Origin: Pirellulales bacterium
Lineage (GTDB): Bacteria > Planctomycetota > Planctomycetia > Pirellulales > Thermoguttaceae
DNA: 64,000 bases
Direction: 5' to 3'
NCBI GenBank assembly: GCA_016931995.1
Contig: JAFGDS010000025.1
Coordinates: forward strand, 1 to 64,000
The first letter of the stretch is position 1, and every line of letters begins with the position of its first letter. The notes under the pieces were generated by a model. It saw only the letters and a list, made by a program, of their open reading frames with translations, searched no databases and had not been told where the DNA came from. Positions 26,216-36,399 of the stretch are shown one piece after another. Position numbers and translations under genes: made by a program.

Positions 26216-29200
26216 ATGTGGCTTCCACTCGCTTGCCGTTGGCCCTCCGCCCGAACCACCCGCCGGTCGACGGTTTCTGCCCGCCGACTGGCCGCCGAGC
26301 CGCTTGAGCAGCGGACCCTGCTGGCCGTAAGCGATATTCCCAACCCCTTCGGCATGGCCCCGGGGGTGACGTACGACGTCGGCGACAATTCGGTCTCGAT
26401 CACCGCGGCGGACGTCAACGGCGACGGCTTCGTCGACCTGGCCGTCGCCAACGTCGGTGGCAACACGGTCTCCCTGATGCTGGGCCGCGGCGACGGCGCC
26501 TTCCACACACCGACAACCCATACCGTCGGCACGAGTCCCGAAAAGGTCATCATTGCCGACGCCAACGGCGACGGCCGACTCGACCTGCTCACGGCAAACC
26601 GAGGCGATAACACGATCTCCGTCCTGCTGCGCAACGCCAACGGCACGTACGCGACCCAGGTGAAATACGCCACCGGCCTGGCGCCCGAGTCGCTCGACGT
26701 CGCCGACCTGAACGCCGACACCTATCCCGACCTGGTCGTGGCCAACACGGGCGAACGGACCATTTCCGTCTACTTCGGCGTACCGGCCGGAACATTCGGC
26801 ACGCCGGTGCAATACGACGTGGACCTCAATCCGGCCGACGTGACCCTGCGCGACGTGAACAACGACACGTTCCCCGATGTCGTGACCGCCAACCGCGGCA
26901 ACGCGACCGCCTCCGTGTGGTTGAACAACCACCACGGCATCCTCGCCGGACGAGTGGACTACGCCATGGGCAACGGGGCCGCCTCCGTGGACCTCGGCGA
27001 CCTGGACGGCGACGGCGACCTCGATCTCGTCGTGGCCAACCGGTACGACAGCACGATCTCCGTCCGGTTGGGCAACGGCACCGGCGCGTTCGCCGCCCAG
27101 GCGGCCTATGCAACCAGCGGATGGCCCTCCTCCGTCTTCCTCGGCGATATCAACGGCGACGGCATCCCCGACGCCGTGACGGCCAACGAAGCCGGCGACA
27201 ACATCTCCATTCTCCGCGGCAAGGGCGATGGGACCTTCGGCGACGCCGTGAACTACCCCGTCGGCGACTACGCCGCCAGCGTCGTCCTGGCCGACTTCAA
27301 CGCCGACGGCATGATGGACGCCGCCACGGCCGACCGGTTTGACGACACCGTCTCCATCGTGCTGGGAAACCAGCGCTACCTGCCCCCCGTGGACTACGCC
27401 ACCGGAGCGAGCCCATCGGACACCGCCCTGGGCGACGTCGACAACGACGGTATCCTCGACCTCGTCGCGGTCAACGCCATGGCAAACACCGCTTCAATTC
27501 GTCTGGGCATCGGCGACGGCACGTTCGGCGCGCAGACGACCGTCGCCACCGGGAGCTACCCCCAGTCGGTCGTCCTGGGCGACGTCAACAACGACGGCAA
27601 CCTCGACATCGCCACGGGCAATTTCGGCGACCACGGCGTGTCCATTCTCCTGGGCGACGGCGCCGGCGGGTTCACCCCAGCCGCGCCGATCACGACCGTC
27701 GGCCGCTGGCTCAGCGACGTCCGGCTCGCTCTGCTCAACGGCGACGCCAATCTCGACCTGATCGTGGTCAATCAGCGAGACAACACCATCACGGCCGCCC
27801 TGGGCGACGGCACGGGGGCGTTCCTCGTCTCCGGCACGTTCGCCGTGAATCTCAACCCAACCAGCGCCGCTCTGGGCGACTACAACGGCGACGGCCGACT
27901 CGACGTCGTGGTCGACAGCCAGCGGAACAACGAAGTGGCCCTGCTCCTGGGCCACGGCGACGGCACGTTCGACGACAAGCTCAGTTACTCCGTGGGCGGC
28001 AACTCGTATTACATCGCCAGTGGCGACGTGAACGGCGACGGCCGACTCGACGTCGTCACGGCCAACGCCGAGACCCTCACGATCGCCGCCATCCTCGGCA
28101 ACGGCGACGGCACGTTCGAGAAAGACGCGTCCAACAACGTCATCGTCCACAAAAGCACCACGCTCTACAAACCCTTCACCCTCGCCCTGGCCGATCTCGA
28201 CGGCGACGCCGTCCTCGACGTCTTGGCCGCCAACCCCCGCAACAACGCCGCAAGCGCGCTTTTGGGCATCGGCGACGGAACCTTCGGCACGCAAGACGGC
28301 GGGCAGAGAGCGTATGCCGCCGGCGCCTACGCGTGCGGACCGTCCATCGGCGATCTGGACGGCAACGGCGTCCTCGACCTCGTCGTCGCCAACCGCGACG
28401 ACCAGGACGTCTCCGTCCTCTTGGCCAACGGCTACCTCGGCACGATCGAAGCCCGCGCGCTGAACCACGTCGATCCCACCGGCGGCGCGCGCTGGTACGC
28501 CGCGACCATGTCCGTCGACGGCTTCCTCACGCTCGAAGCGACCTACGGCGCCGGCGACGCGCAGATCCGACTTTACGACGAGACGGGAACGACCCTGCTG
28601 GCCACGTCCGTCGCCGGCGGCGGCGGTCAGCGACTTGAGTATGCCACCACCGCGGGAACCACCTACGCGTTCGTTCTGACCGGCACGGCCACCGACGTGT
28701 TCCTCGAGGCCACCAGCGACACCGTCGTCGCCGCCCCGGGCCCGCCACCCCCCTCCAAAACACCTCGCGGCGACACCGCGAACGAAAACCCCGTCCCGCC
28801 CGACGTGCTCCTGGTCGGCACTCCGGGCGACGACCTGCTCGAAATCATTGCCGGCGCGACGCAACACTGGGTCCGGCTCAACGGCGTCGTCCAAACCTTC
28901 GACCCGGCCGCGATCGGCGCGTTCTCGTTCGATGGGCAGGACGGGAACGACCGCGTTGTGGTCAAAGGCGCCGCCGGCGACGATGTGGCCGTGCTCTTCC
29001 CAACCTCCGGCAGCATCACGGCCGACAACTTCGCCGCGCGTTGGATCAACGTCGAATCCACCCGCCTCATCGGCAACGGCGGCGCCGACGAGGCGACGTT
29101 CCACGATTCACCCGGCGATGACCGGTTCGTGGCCACGCCGGTCAAATCCGTCTTCCACGGCGACGGCTACTACAACCGCGTGGACGGCTACGCCTTCGTG

Positions 29201-29713
29201 CATGGCCGCTCGGACAATGGCGGCGCCGACCGCGCCTTCCTTTACGACTCCGACGGCGACGAGACCTTCACCAGCACGCCGACCTCCGCCCGAATGCAAG
29301 GACCCTCGCACGACATCCTCGTCGAGGCGTTCCCAACCGTGGCCGCCTACGCCAAGGCCGGCGGACGCGACACCGCCGTGCTCGCCGGCTCCGACGGTAA
29401 CGACAAGCTCGTCTCCACGCCCGCCTACGCCAAGCTGACCGGCGCCGGCTACGTCGTGACCGCGGTCGCCTTCGACGCCTACGAAGCCCAAGGCCAAGGC
29501 GGCGCCGACCGCGCCTACCTCTACGACTCCGCGCTGGACGACTATCTGGTCGCCGGCGGCAACTCGGCCAAGCTATCCAACGCCGACTGGTCGATCGCCG
29601 TGTACGATTTCGCCTTCGTTCAGGCTGTTTCCCGATCCGGCGGCAACGACACGAAGACCGTGGCCGCGCTCGACTTCGTCCTCAAGACGACCGGTCCCTG
29701 GTTCGACGTTTGA
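26216..29713 (+). CDS. Large secreted FG-GAP/VCBS repeat protein (LEPR-XLL-like start)
   Basis: An 1165-residue protein. The basic N-terminus ending in EPLEQRTLLAV resembles the LEPR-XLL motif found at the start of many planctomycete exported proteins. I count 14 consecutive repeats of about 47 residues with a D-[LVI]-N-G-D-G-type calcium loop (GDVNGDGRLDVVTAN and similar), enough for two seven-bladed propellers. The C-terminal part has four repeats of a second type (GADRAFLYDSDGDETF and variants). No dockerin or sortase signal. Probable extracellular adhesion or binding role. ATG at 26216 has a GAGG upstream. The last 32 bp overlap the convergent DUF885 gene. Confidence 0.85.
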   Translation: MWLPLACRWPSARTTRRSTVSARRLAAEPLEQRTLLAVSDIPNPFGMAPGVTYDVGDNSVSITAADVNGDGFVDLAVANVGGNTVSLMLGRGDGAFHTPTTHTVGTSPEKVIIADANGDGRLDLLTANRGDNTISVLLRNANGTYATQVKYATGLAPESLDVADLNADTYPDLVVANTGERTISVYFGVPAGTFGTPVQYDVDLNPADVTLRDVNNDTFPDVVTANRGNATASVWLNNHHGILAGRVDYAMGNGAASVDLGDLDGDGDLDLVVANRYDSTISVRLGNGTGAFAAQAAYATSGWPSSVFLGDINGDGIPDAVTANEAGDNISILRGKGDGTFGDAVNYPVGDYAASVVLADFNADGMMDAATADRFDDTVSIVLGNQRYLPPVDYATGASPSDTALGDVDNDGILDLVAVNAMANTASIRLGIGDGTFGAQTTVATGSYPQSVVLGDVNNDGNLDIATGNFGDHGVSILLGDGAGGFTPAAPITTVGRWLSDVRLALLNGDANLDLIVVNQRDNTITAALGDGTGAFLVSGTFAVNLNPTSAALGDYNGDGRLDVVVDSQRNNEVALLLGHGDGTFDDKLSYSVGGNSYYIASGDVNGDGRLDVVTANAETLTIAAILGNGDGTFEKDASNNVIVHKSTTLYKPFTLALADLDGDAVLDVLAANPRNNAASALLGIGDGTFGTQDGGQRAYAAGAYACGPSIGDLDGNGVLDLVVANRDDQDVSVLLANGYLGTIEARALNHVDPTGGARWYAATMSVDGFLTLEATYGAGDAQIRLYDETGTTLLATSVAGGGGQRLEYATTAGTTYAFVLTGTATDVFLEATSDTVVAAPGPPPPSKTPRGDTANENPVPPDVLLVGTPGDDLLEIIAGATQHWVRLNGVVQTFDPAAIGAFSFDGQDGNDRVVVKGAAGDDVAVLFPTSGSITADNFAARWINVESTRLIGNGGADEATFHDSPGDDRFVATPVKSVFHGDGYYNRVDGYAFVHGRSDNGGADRAFLYDSDGDETFTSTPTSARMQGPSHDILVEAFPTVAAYAKAGGRDTAVLAGSDGNDKLVSTPAYAKLTGAGYVVTAVAFDAYEAQGQGGADRAYLYDSALDDYLVAGGNSAKLSNADWSIAVYDFAFVQAVSRSGGNDTKTVAALDFVLKTTGPWFDV

Positions 29714-31478
29714 CGCCTGGGATGGGCTCGTTCAGAAGAAGCGCCCGGACGTGCTGGACCGGCGGGGCCCCAAACGACAGAACCCGGTCGTGGTACGTCT
29801 TCAACGTGAATCGGTCGCCCCAGGCGGCCTCCGCCTCGCGGCGCAGCCGGGCGTGCTCCATGTAGCCGACGAAGTACGTTGACAACTGCGCCGACGTGAG
29901 CTGCGCGCGGACCCACTTGCCGGCCGCCTCGCTCTCTTCCTGGAACGTGTCCTCGACCATCAACCGCATGGCCTCCTCGCGCGTCATGCCGTCGACGTGG
30001 ACGCCCTGATCCAACAGGGCGTTGGCGATCGAACGCAGCCGCCACTTGAGCATGCCCAGCTCGAACAGCGGATCGCCGTCCAGGTAACCCTCCTGGCACA
30101 TCATCTCCTCGGTGTACATCGCCCAACCCTCGATGTACACGCCCGAGCCCAATAGCGCCCGCAGACGCCCCGGACACCGGTTGGCGTGCGCCCTTTGCAC
30201 GAAATGGCCCGGCATCGCCTCGTGGATCGTCAACTCGTGGATCGATCGCGAGTTGTACTCCCGCAGGAAGGACTTCACCTGTTGGTCGGTCCACTCCTCC
30301 GGCAGCGGCGCCACGGCGAAGAACGTCTTCTGTCCCACGTCCAAAGGTCCCGGACCGTCGCAATACGCCACGGCCACGCCTTGCTTGAACTTGGGCATGA
30401 GGATCACTTCCACCGGGTCGGGCGGAATGGTCACGAGATCCTTGCGGCGGACGAACTCCGTCGCGGTTTCCAGGGCCTTGCGCGCAGCCGCGACCACCTC
30501 GTCCCGCGCCGGAACGTCCTCGTATCCGATCTCCAGACACGCCTGGATGATCTCCTGCTGCCGCGCCTTCGAGGGCTTGGTCGGAACGTCGGCCTCTGGG
30601 TGTCGCTTCTTGTGGATGCCCGCGGCAATCTCGTACATCCGCCCGCGCACCCGATCGAGTTCCGCCCGCGCGATCCGGCCGATGTCCTCGCGCGACAGCG
30701 GCGCCTCCAGCGCGAAGGCGAGCTTGCGGTCGAACCGCTCGCGTCCCAGGCGAAAGTCGCCCTTTGCGGCCGGCACGAGCGTCGATTCCAGCCACGTCTG
30801 ATGCGTTTCGACGGCCCGCCGCGCCGCGGCAATCGCGTCGGCCAGCTTCGCCCGCTGGGCCGCTGGAAGCGAATCCAACCGCGGTTCGACCATCTCCTCG
30901 ATCACAGTCAACACGCCGCAGTTCTGCTTCACGGCCGTCTCGGCGTGGATCCTCGGCACCCGCGCCGGGTCGAGCGTCGCGCGAACCTGCTCGAACAGCC
31001 GCGGAAACTCCGCCAAACGATCGGCCACGCGCGCCAGGCGAGTTTCCTCCGGCGCGAAATCGCGCGCCACCAGGCCATACACCGCGTCGCCGGCCAACTC
31101 CGTGTAGCCGAGCGGGTCCCATGCCCATTCCTGAAGCGACTCCATGCGCCAAAGCGAGCCCTCCAGCGCGTGCCGCAACATCGCGAGGTCCACCTGGTCC
31201 AACCGCCCGAGTTGGTTTGGATCGATAGCCTCAAGCTCGCCGAGCATCTCCCGGCAAAACGCCGCCACCCGCGCGCGAGCCTCCGGACTGACCTGATCCA
31301 GTTGGCCGTCGAAACGGTGGTCGCCCAACTGCGTCGCCCCGACCGGCGAAAAGGCCGGCCACTCGTCCACGTAGCGCTCCGCCAGCCGCGCGAAACGCGC
31401 GTCCGCCGCGGAATCGGCTCGAACCACCGAACACGTAACGGCGATCAACAAGCTCAGTGGGATGAAGAAACGAAACAT
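29682..31478 (-). CDS. DUF885 family protein, secreted
   Basis: A 598-residue protein with a signal peptide (MFRFFIPLSLLIAVTCSVVR). It carries HEAMPGHF, the HExxxGH zinc-binding motif of the DUF885 family, followed by the IEGWAMYTEEM segment with another likely metal ligand. The family is usually regarded as metallopeptidase-like. AGGAGA 7 bp upstream supports the start. Its 3' end overlaps the FG-GAP gene on the opposite strand by 32 bp, so both genes lack room for separate terminators. Confidence 0.85.
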   Translation of the reverse strand: MFRFFIPLSLLIAVTCSVVRADSAADARFARLAERYVDEWPAFSPVGATQLGDHRFDGQLDQVSPEARARVAAFCREMLGELEAIDPNQLGRLDQVDLAMLRHALEGSLWRMESLQEWAWDPLGYTELAGDAVYGLVARDFAPEETRLARVADRLAEFPRLFEQVRATLDPARVPRIHAETAVKQNCGVLTVIEEMVEPRLDSLPAAQRAKLADAIAAARRAVETHQTWLESTLVPAAKGDFRLGRERFDRKLAFALEAPLSREDIGRIARAELDRVRGRMYEIAAGIHKKRHPEADVPTKPSKARQQEIIQACLEIGYEDVPARDEVVAAARKALETATEFVRRKDLVTIPPDPVEVILMPKFKQGVAVAYCDGPGPLDVGQKTFFAVAPLPEEWTDQQVKSFLREYNSRSIHELTIHEAMPGHFVQRAHANRCPGRLRALLGSGVYIEGWAMYTEEMMCQEGYLDGDPLFELGMLKWRLRSIANALLDQGVHVDGMTREEAMRLMVEDTFQEESEAAGKWVRAQLTSAQLSTYFVGYMEHARLRREAEAAWGDRFTLKTYHDRVLSFGAPPVQHVRALLLNEPIPGVKRRTRDRSS

Positions 31479-31504
31479 GAGCGTCTCCTGTTACTCGTGC
31501 TTGA

Positions 31505-31568
31505 GTGCCACTGGCTCCGCCAGTACCGAACAACACCGCGACCTCCGCGCTGGCAAAGCCAGTGGCAC
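31505..31568. repeat. Family A inverted repeat pair
   Basis: Two copies of the CACTGGC/GCCAGTG hairpin (31505-31525 and 31547-31568) in opposite orientation, in the 99-bp gap between transaldolase and the DUF885 gene (same strand). Confidence 0.88.
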
Positions 31569-31577
31569 ACACCGCGT

Positions 31578-32627
31578 TTACGATCTTCTCGCGCGATGTT
31601 CGGCGATGAGCTTCAGGAGCGCCTCTTGAGGGTCGGTGAACTTCTTGACCCCCTCCTCCATCAAAACGCGCTCGAGCCGATCGAGATCCACCTTCTCGTC
31701 AATCTCCGCGAGCACGTCGGCCGGAGGCATCTTGTCGACCTGCCGGGCAAACTCCAGATCGCTCTTCCGCACCGCGTCGTTCGTCGCCGGCGGATTGGTC
31801 TGGATGTCGCTGCCGGCCAGCGCCACGACGTACTTCCAGGGCGCGTCCCCCGGCTTCTTCGTGCCCGTGCTGGCAAACACAATCTCCTGCGCGAGCGGCA
31901 GCTCCTTCTGTTGCCAGAACGCCTGATTGTCGCGCCAAATCCGCTTGGCGATGACAATGCCCACTTCGCCCTGCGCGGCCTCCGAGAGTCCCGGCACGCG
32001 GGCCTCCGTGTACACGTCGATCCGCGAGATGAAGATGCTGTAAACGCTCTTGAACTGGTCCAGCCGGCCGCGCCGCTGGGCGCCCCGCCAGACCGCCTCC
32101 CGAGCCGCCCGATACTGACGCGGCGTGAAAATGAGCGTCACGTTGACCGTCACGCCCGAGGCGACCATCTCCGGAAGCGCCGCAAGCCCCGCCGGGGTGG
32201 CCGGCACCTTGATCATGCGGTTTTCGTGGCCGCTCGACCAGTGCCGGGCAAGCTCGACGTAGCGCGCCACCCGCTCGTCGTGCGGCGGGCCGGCGCCGGG
32301 CTTCTCGAGCAACGGATCGAGCTCGAAGCTGACGTAGCCGTCGTCGCCCCCGCTGGCCCGCCACACCGGCGCAAGCACCTCCTGCGACTCGCGCACCAGC
32401 CCGTCCGTCAGCCGCCAGGCAATCGCCTCGTCGTCGAGCCCTTCGGCCAGAAGCCGCGCGATCCGGTCGTCGAACCGGCCAGTCTTGATCAGGTCGGCCA
32501 CGATCACCGGATTCGACGTCGCGCCGGTCGCCCCCCACTGGCGATTGAGCCGCATTAACTCCGGATCGACCGAATCGAGCCAAAGCCGCGTTCCGCAGGC
32601 GACCAAGGATTCCAACGGCGTGGTCAT
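31578..32627 (-). CDS. tal: Transaldolase
   Basis: A 349-residue class I aldolase-fold enzyme that exchanges a three-carbon dihydroxyacetone unit between sugar phosphates in the non-oxidative pentose phosphate pathway. Visible motifs are [19 protein letters not shown] and the catalytic-lysine segment [12 protein letters not shown]. The start at 32627 has a strong GGAGGGG upstream. Length is intermediate between the short and long transaldolase groups. It stands alone with no pathway neighbour. Confidence 0.9.
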   Translation of the reverse strand: MTTPLESLVACGTRLWLDSVDPELMRLNRQWGATGATSNPVIVADLIKTGRFDDRIARLLAEGLDDEAIAWRLTDGLVRESQEVLAPVWRASGGDDGYVSFELDPLLEKPGAGPPHDERVARYVELARHWSSGHENRMIKVPATPAGLAALPEMVASGVTVNVTLIFTPRQYRAAREAVWRGAQRRGRLDQFKSVYSIFISRIDVYTEARVPGLSEAAQGEVGIVIAKRIWRDNQAFWQQKELPLAQEIVFASTGTKKPGDAPWKYVVALAGSDIQTNPPATNDAVRKSDLEFARQVDKMPPADVLAEIDEKVDLDRLERVLMEEGVKKFTDPQEALLKLIAEHRARRS

Positions 32628-32996
32628 CGTGTTCTCCCCTCCATGATCTCGGATTCCCGGAAAACCTCCCCTTGCGAGGAGTATGACGGGTCGCTTCACC
32701 CCAAGGAAAGAGTATACGGCCGGTGCGGGCGAAGTCCATGGCGATCCATGCCCCCATCTCACCCCGAATGAGGGGTATGGTGGTGCGGTTTGGGCCACCG
32801 CGCGAATCAACTTGCAGTTGTCGTCAAACCAGGATCACCCTCAACACAACCCTCTTCCGGGGGAAATAATGTAAATTGTCTCTCACCAATTTCGGCAATC
32901 GGACATACAATGCAAGCATTGATTATTACAAATACTTGTGCGGCATGATGTTAGAACAAGTCGCGAATGGTGTCACAGTGCTATTGTTTCATATCG
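32628..32996. other. AT-rich leader region between tal and fic
   Basis: About 370 bp without a gene. The first 150 bp are ordinary GC-rich sequence upstream of tal. From about 32820 the sequence turns clearly AT-rich (AATGTAAATTG, ATTGATTATTACAAATACTT), and this continues into fic. This change of composition marks one likely edge of an acquired segment. I see no direct repeats or tRNA remnant at the edge. Confidence 0.6.
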
Positions 32997-33028
32997 ACAT
33001 TGACAACAATCTGTCAATGTGCTATCAA
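32997..33028 (+). promoter_or_regulatory. Palindromic operator overlapping the fic promoter
   Basis: A perfect 9-bp inverted repeat ACATTGACA-N6-TGTCAATGT (32997-33020) contains a consensus -35 TTGACA (33000-33005). After 17 bp follows TATCAA (33023-33028; four of six matches). A dimeric regulator bound here would cover the -35 box and spacer, so repression is the simple prediction. Start of transcription would be near 33035. Confidence 0.7.
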
Positions 33029-33069
33029 TCATAAAAGGAATTGATAGATATTATCGAGCACTGATCGCC

Positions 33070-34572
33070 ATGCGCATTCCGAAATCCCCTCCTGACCTGA
33101 CGGAGATCCTCCGAGGCGATGGCATCGCAACCTTGCTTGCAAGGCTAGCAGACGCCGATGTGGTCGATTTTGTCCGCAGATCCAACGATGGCTACCTTCA
33201 CTGGCACAAGCTGCGCTATCACCCACTTCCCAATGGATTGGACGCCGACACGAGTTGGGCGGCGGTTGCGCTGAGCCGCATCCAGCACTTTGAGGCACTT
33301 CCTATTTGTTTCAAGAGTCTCGATTCCCACTTGAGATACTGGAATCCTCCCCAACACCAGTATTGGCTTCATCAGATTGATCAACAAGCCGGCGGATCGC
33401 TCGGAAGCCATTCAATCCATGTTGGTGGAGACCGTGATCGTTATCTCATCAACTCCCTCATGGAAGAGGCGATCGCATCGAGTCAGCTGGAAGGAGCAGC
33501 CACAACTCGTCAGGCAGCGAAGAAGATGCTAAGGGAGGGAAGAAGGCCAAAAAACAAGGCGGAGCGGATGATCCTCAACAACTATCAAGCGATCCACAGA
33601 ATCCGCGATTGTGTGAATGATCGGCTCTCGGTCGCACTCCTGAAGGAATTGCACTCAATCCTCACCGTTGACACCCTCGATGATTCCTCTTCGGCAGGCC
33701 GTTTCCGAAAACCTGGAGACGTCATCGTCGTCGAAGACGCATACACGCATGATGTTCTTCACACTCCGCCGTCAGCGGAATCACTTGATTTGCGCATCGA
33801 GGAGATTTGCGAATTCGCAAACAACCGGTCAAAGCCGTTCATTCATCCAGTTATCAAGGCGATTATCCTGCATTTTGCCATCGGGTACGTGCATCCTTTC
33901 GAGGATGGTAACGGCCGGACAGCGCGAGCCGTATTCTACTGGTACATGCTCAAACACGGGTATTGGCTGTTTGAGTTTCTGCCGATTTCACGACTGTTTG
34001 TTCGGGCTCCGGCAAAGTATGTCAGAGCATATCTATACACCGAAAGCGACGGCGGTGACGTTACGTACTTCATCCACTACAATCTTCACGTGATCATTCG
34101 CGCGATCAGGGAGCTTCAGGAATACTTATCGAGACAGCAGGCGAGGATTTCCGAGGCAGCGAGGTTGTTAAGAGGCAAACCCGACCTGAATCATCGCCAA
34201 AAAGCGTTGATCTCCCACGCACTGGGGCATCCCGACTGCATCTACACGATTCAAGAACATCGGAGCTCACACGGTGTCTGCTACGCAACGGCGCGAGCGG
34301 ACTTGCTTGAACTGGTTGAAAACGGCTATCTCGCTCTTGTCGGCAGGAAGAACAAACTGCGGTTTTCCCCACATGAAGAGCTATTGCCGCAACTTCGGAA
34401 AGCACTTGCCTCGATCTCAGAACCAATGTCCAAGGCTGAGCCTCCACCTCAGCTCGCGGTCACTCGCGCGCAACCGCGCGAGACACCATCCTCGGGCGCC
34501 ACCGACGCGTTGTCGTCGGACTCTCAGAACGAACAACTGCAACAGTTGCCCTTGTTCCGTAACGGCACCTGA
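33070..34572 (+). CDS. Fic family AMPylase-like protein with C-terminal wHTH
   Basis: A 500-residue protein. The Fic core is intact: HPFEDGNGRTAR at 275-286 with catalytic H275. An inhibitory helix SSQLEG (S137 and E141, the S/TxxxE motif) precedes it, so this is a class II, self-inhibited Fic enzyme that would transfer AMP (or another phosphate group) to target proteins. Residues about 375-450 look like a winged helix, suggesting autoregulation at the palindrome just upstream. I start it at MRIPKSPPDL, the usual family N-terminus; a GTG at 33019 lies inside the palindrome. The gene is AT-richer than its neighbours. Confidence 0.87.
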   Translation: MRIPKSPPDLTEILRGDGIATLLARLADADVVDFVRRSNDGYLHWHKLRYHPLPNGLDADTSWAAVALSRIQHFEALPICFKSLDSHLRYWNPPQHQYWLHQIDQQAGGSLGSHSIHVGGDRDRYLINSLMEEAIASSQLEGAATTRQAAKKMLREGRRPKNKAERMILNNYQAIHRIRDCVNDRLSVALLKELHSILTVDTLDDSSSAGRFRKPGDVIVVEDAYTHDVLHTPPSAESLDLRIEEICEFANNRSKPFIHPVIKAIILHFAIGYVHPFEDGNGRTARAVFYWYMLKHGYWLFEFLPISRLFVRAPAKYVRAYLYTESDGGDVTYFIHYNLHVIIRAIRELQEYLSRQQARISEAARLLRGKPDLNHRQKALISHALGHPDCIYTIQEHRSSHGVCYATARADLLELVENGYLALVGRKNKLRFSPHEELLPQLRKALASISEPMSKAEPPPQLAVTRAQPRETPSSGATDALSSDSQNEQLQQLPLFRNGT

Positions 34573-34814
34573 CGCCATCCATTTGCGACAAATCGGGTGG
34601 CCAAGATGCGCCTTCCTACTCCCAATGCGGCATTTCTAGGGATTTCGCCTCTTTCCCGAACCCAGGAGACCCATGTGCCCCCCACGAGGTGGCGACTTCC
34701 TTCCGGCAACATAATACGCAGACTCTTCCCCAATGTCATGGTCTTCAAGAGGGGCGATCCGTCGAACGATTGGCTGAGCGACTCTCGACCCTGGTGAACC
34801 GGAAAGCTGGTGCC

Positions 34815-34820
34815 TATAAT
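34815..34820 (+). promoter_or_regulatory. Candidate -10 box of guaA
   Basis: A perfect TATAAT ending 28 bp before the GTG I take as the guaA start. The -35 region is weak (TGGTGA, 17 bp upstream). It would give a leader of only about 20 nt that still contains GAGGAG. The rest of 34573-34848 shows nothing recognisable. Confidence 0.45.
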
Positions 34821-34848
34821 GCGAGGTTTCCCATTGAGGAGCGCGAGC

Positions 34849-36399
34849 GTGGGTAGGATCGCGGACGAGAAGGTTCTGGTTCTGGATTTCGGCTCGCAAT
34901 ACGCCCAACTCATCGCACGGCGGGTGCGACAGCAGCGCGTCTACTGCGAAATCGTCCGCCACGACATCGCCGCCGCGCGGATCAAGGAGCTGGCCCCGCG
35001 GGGGATCATCCTCTCCGGCGGACCCGCCAGCGTGTACGCCCCCCAATCGCCCAAGTGCGACCCGGGCATCTTCCAGCTCGACGTGCCCATGCTCGGTATC
35101 TGCTACGGCATGCAACTGGCCTGCGAAGCGCTGGGCGGTCGCGTCGCCCACGCGCCGTCGCGCGAATACGGCCGGGCGACGTGCCGCGTGACCAGCGACA
35201 ACGACCTCTTCGCCGACGTCCCGCGCGAGACTCGCGTGTGGATGAGCCACGGCGACCAGGTGACCGACGTCCCCGACGCCTTTGTCCCCCTCGCCCAAAC
35301 CGACACCTGCCCCTTCGCCGCCGTCCGGCATCGACATCGGCCCATTTACGGGCTGCAATTCCACCCCGAGGTGACCCACACGCCCGAGGGCAACGCCATC
35401 CTCGGTAACTTCCTCTTCCGCGTGTGCCGCTGCTCGGGCTCGTGGCGCCTGGGCGATTTCGCCGACGAAACGATCGAAACCGTTCGCCGCCGCGTCGGCC
35501 CTAGTCGCGTCATTTGCGGGCTGTCCGGCGGCGTGGATTCCGCCGTGGTCGCCGCCCTCTTGGCCCGGGCGATCGGGCCGCAACTCTCGTGCATCCTCGT
35601 GGACAACGGCCTTTTGCGCCAGGGCGAGGCGGAATCCGTCATCCGCGAGTTCTCCGACCATTTCAAGACCGATCTGCACGTCGTCCAGGCCCAGGACCGG
35701 TTCCTCGCCGCCCTGGTCGGCCAGATCAACCCGCAGGACAAACGACGCCGGATCGGACACGTCTTCATCGAGTGCTTCGCCGACGAGGCCGCCAAGATCG
35801 ACGACGCCCGATTCCTCGCCCAGGGCACGCTCTACCCCGATGTGATCGAAAGCGGCGGCTCGCGCGACGGACCGGCCGCCACCATCAAGCTCCACCACAA
35901 CGTCGGCGGCCTGCCCGAGGACCTCTCCTTCCAACTGATCGAGCCGCTTCGCGATCTGTTCAAGGACGAAGTCCGCCAATTGGGCCTCCAGTTGGGTCTG
36001 CCCGAGGAGATCGTTTGGCGCCATCCCTTCCCCGGCCCGGGGCTGGCCGTGCGGTGCCTGGGCGAGGTCACCCGCCAGCGGCTGGAGGTCCTCCGCCAGG
36101 CCGACGCCATCGTCGTCGAGGAAATCAAGGCGGCCGGGTTGTATCGCAGCACCGCGCAGTCGTTCGCCGTCCTGCTGCCCGTCCAAAGCGTCGGCGTGAT
36201 GGGCGACTCGCGCACGTACGAAGACGTCGTCGCGGTTCGCTCCATCGACAGCGAGGACTTCATGACCGCCGACTGGAGCCACCTCCCCTACGAACTCCTG
36301 GCCCGCGTCTCCACGCGGATCATCAACGAAGTGGCCGGCGTCAACCGCGTTGTCTACGACGTCAGCTCGAAGCCGCCGGCCACGATCGAATGGGAGTAA
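34849..36399 (+). CDS. guaA: GMP synthase (glutamine-hydrolysing)
   Basis: Converts XMP to GMP with glutamine and ATP. The 516-residue protein has a class I amidotransferase domain (catalytic cysteine in [10 protein letters not shown], then LQFHPEV) and an ATP-PPase domain ([12 protein letters not shown]-loop) followed by the GuaA dimerisation domain ending in PPATIEWE. The GTG at 34849 has GAGGAG 7 bp upstream and gives [18 protein letters not shown]. Alternative starts at 34810 (GTG) and 34819 (ATG) overlap the -10 box and have no Shine-Dalgarno sequence. Confidence 0.93.
   Translation: MGRIADEKVLVLDFGSQYAQLIARRVRQQRVYCEIVRHDIAAARIKELAPRGIILSGGPASVYAPQSPKCDPGIFQLDVPMLGICYGMQLACEALGGRVAHAPSREYGRATCRVTSDNDLFADVPRETRVWMSHGDQVTDVPDAFVPLAQTDTCPFAAVRHRHRPIYGLQFHPEVTHTPEGNAILGNFLFRVCRCSGSWRLGDFADETIETVRRRVGPSRVICGLSGGVDSAVVAALLARAIGPQLSCILVDNGLLRQGEAESVIREFSDHFKTDLHVVQAQDRFLAALVGQINPQDKRRRIGHVFIECFADEAAKIDDARFLAQGTLYPDVIESGGSRDGPAATIKLHHNVGGLPEDLSFQLIEPLRDLFKDEVRQLGLQLGLPEEIVWRHPFPGPGLAVRCLGEVTRQRLEVLRQADAIVVEEIKAAGLYRSTAQSFAVLLPVQSVGVMGDSRTYEDVVAVRSIDSEDFMTADWSHLPYELLARVSTRIINEVAGVNRVVYDVSSKPPATIEWE

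Noticed and set aside
27494-29104. Minus-strand 536-codon frame inside the FG-GAP gene
   Set aside because: Antisense of the FG-GAP repeats; its apparent repeats are the mirror of GDVNGDG codons.
33019-33069. GTG at 33019 as the fic start
   Set aside because: It lies within the palindrome and upstream of the expected transcription start; MRIPKSPPDL at 33070 matches the usual family N-terminus.
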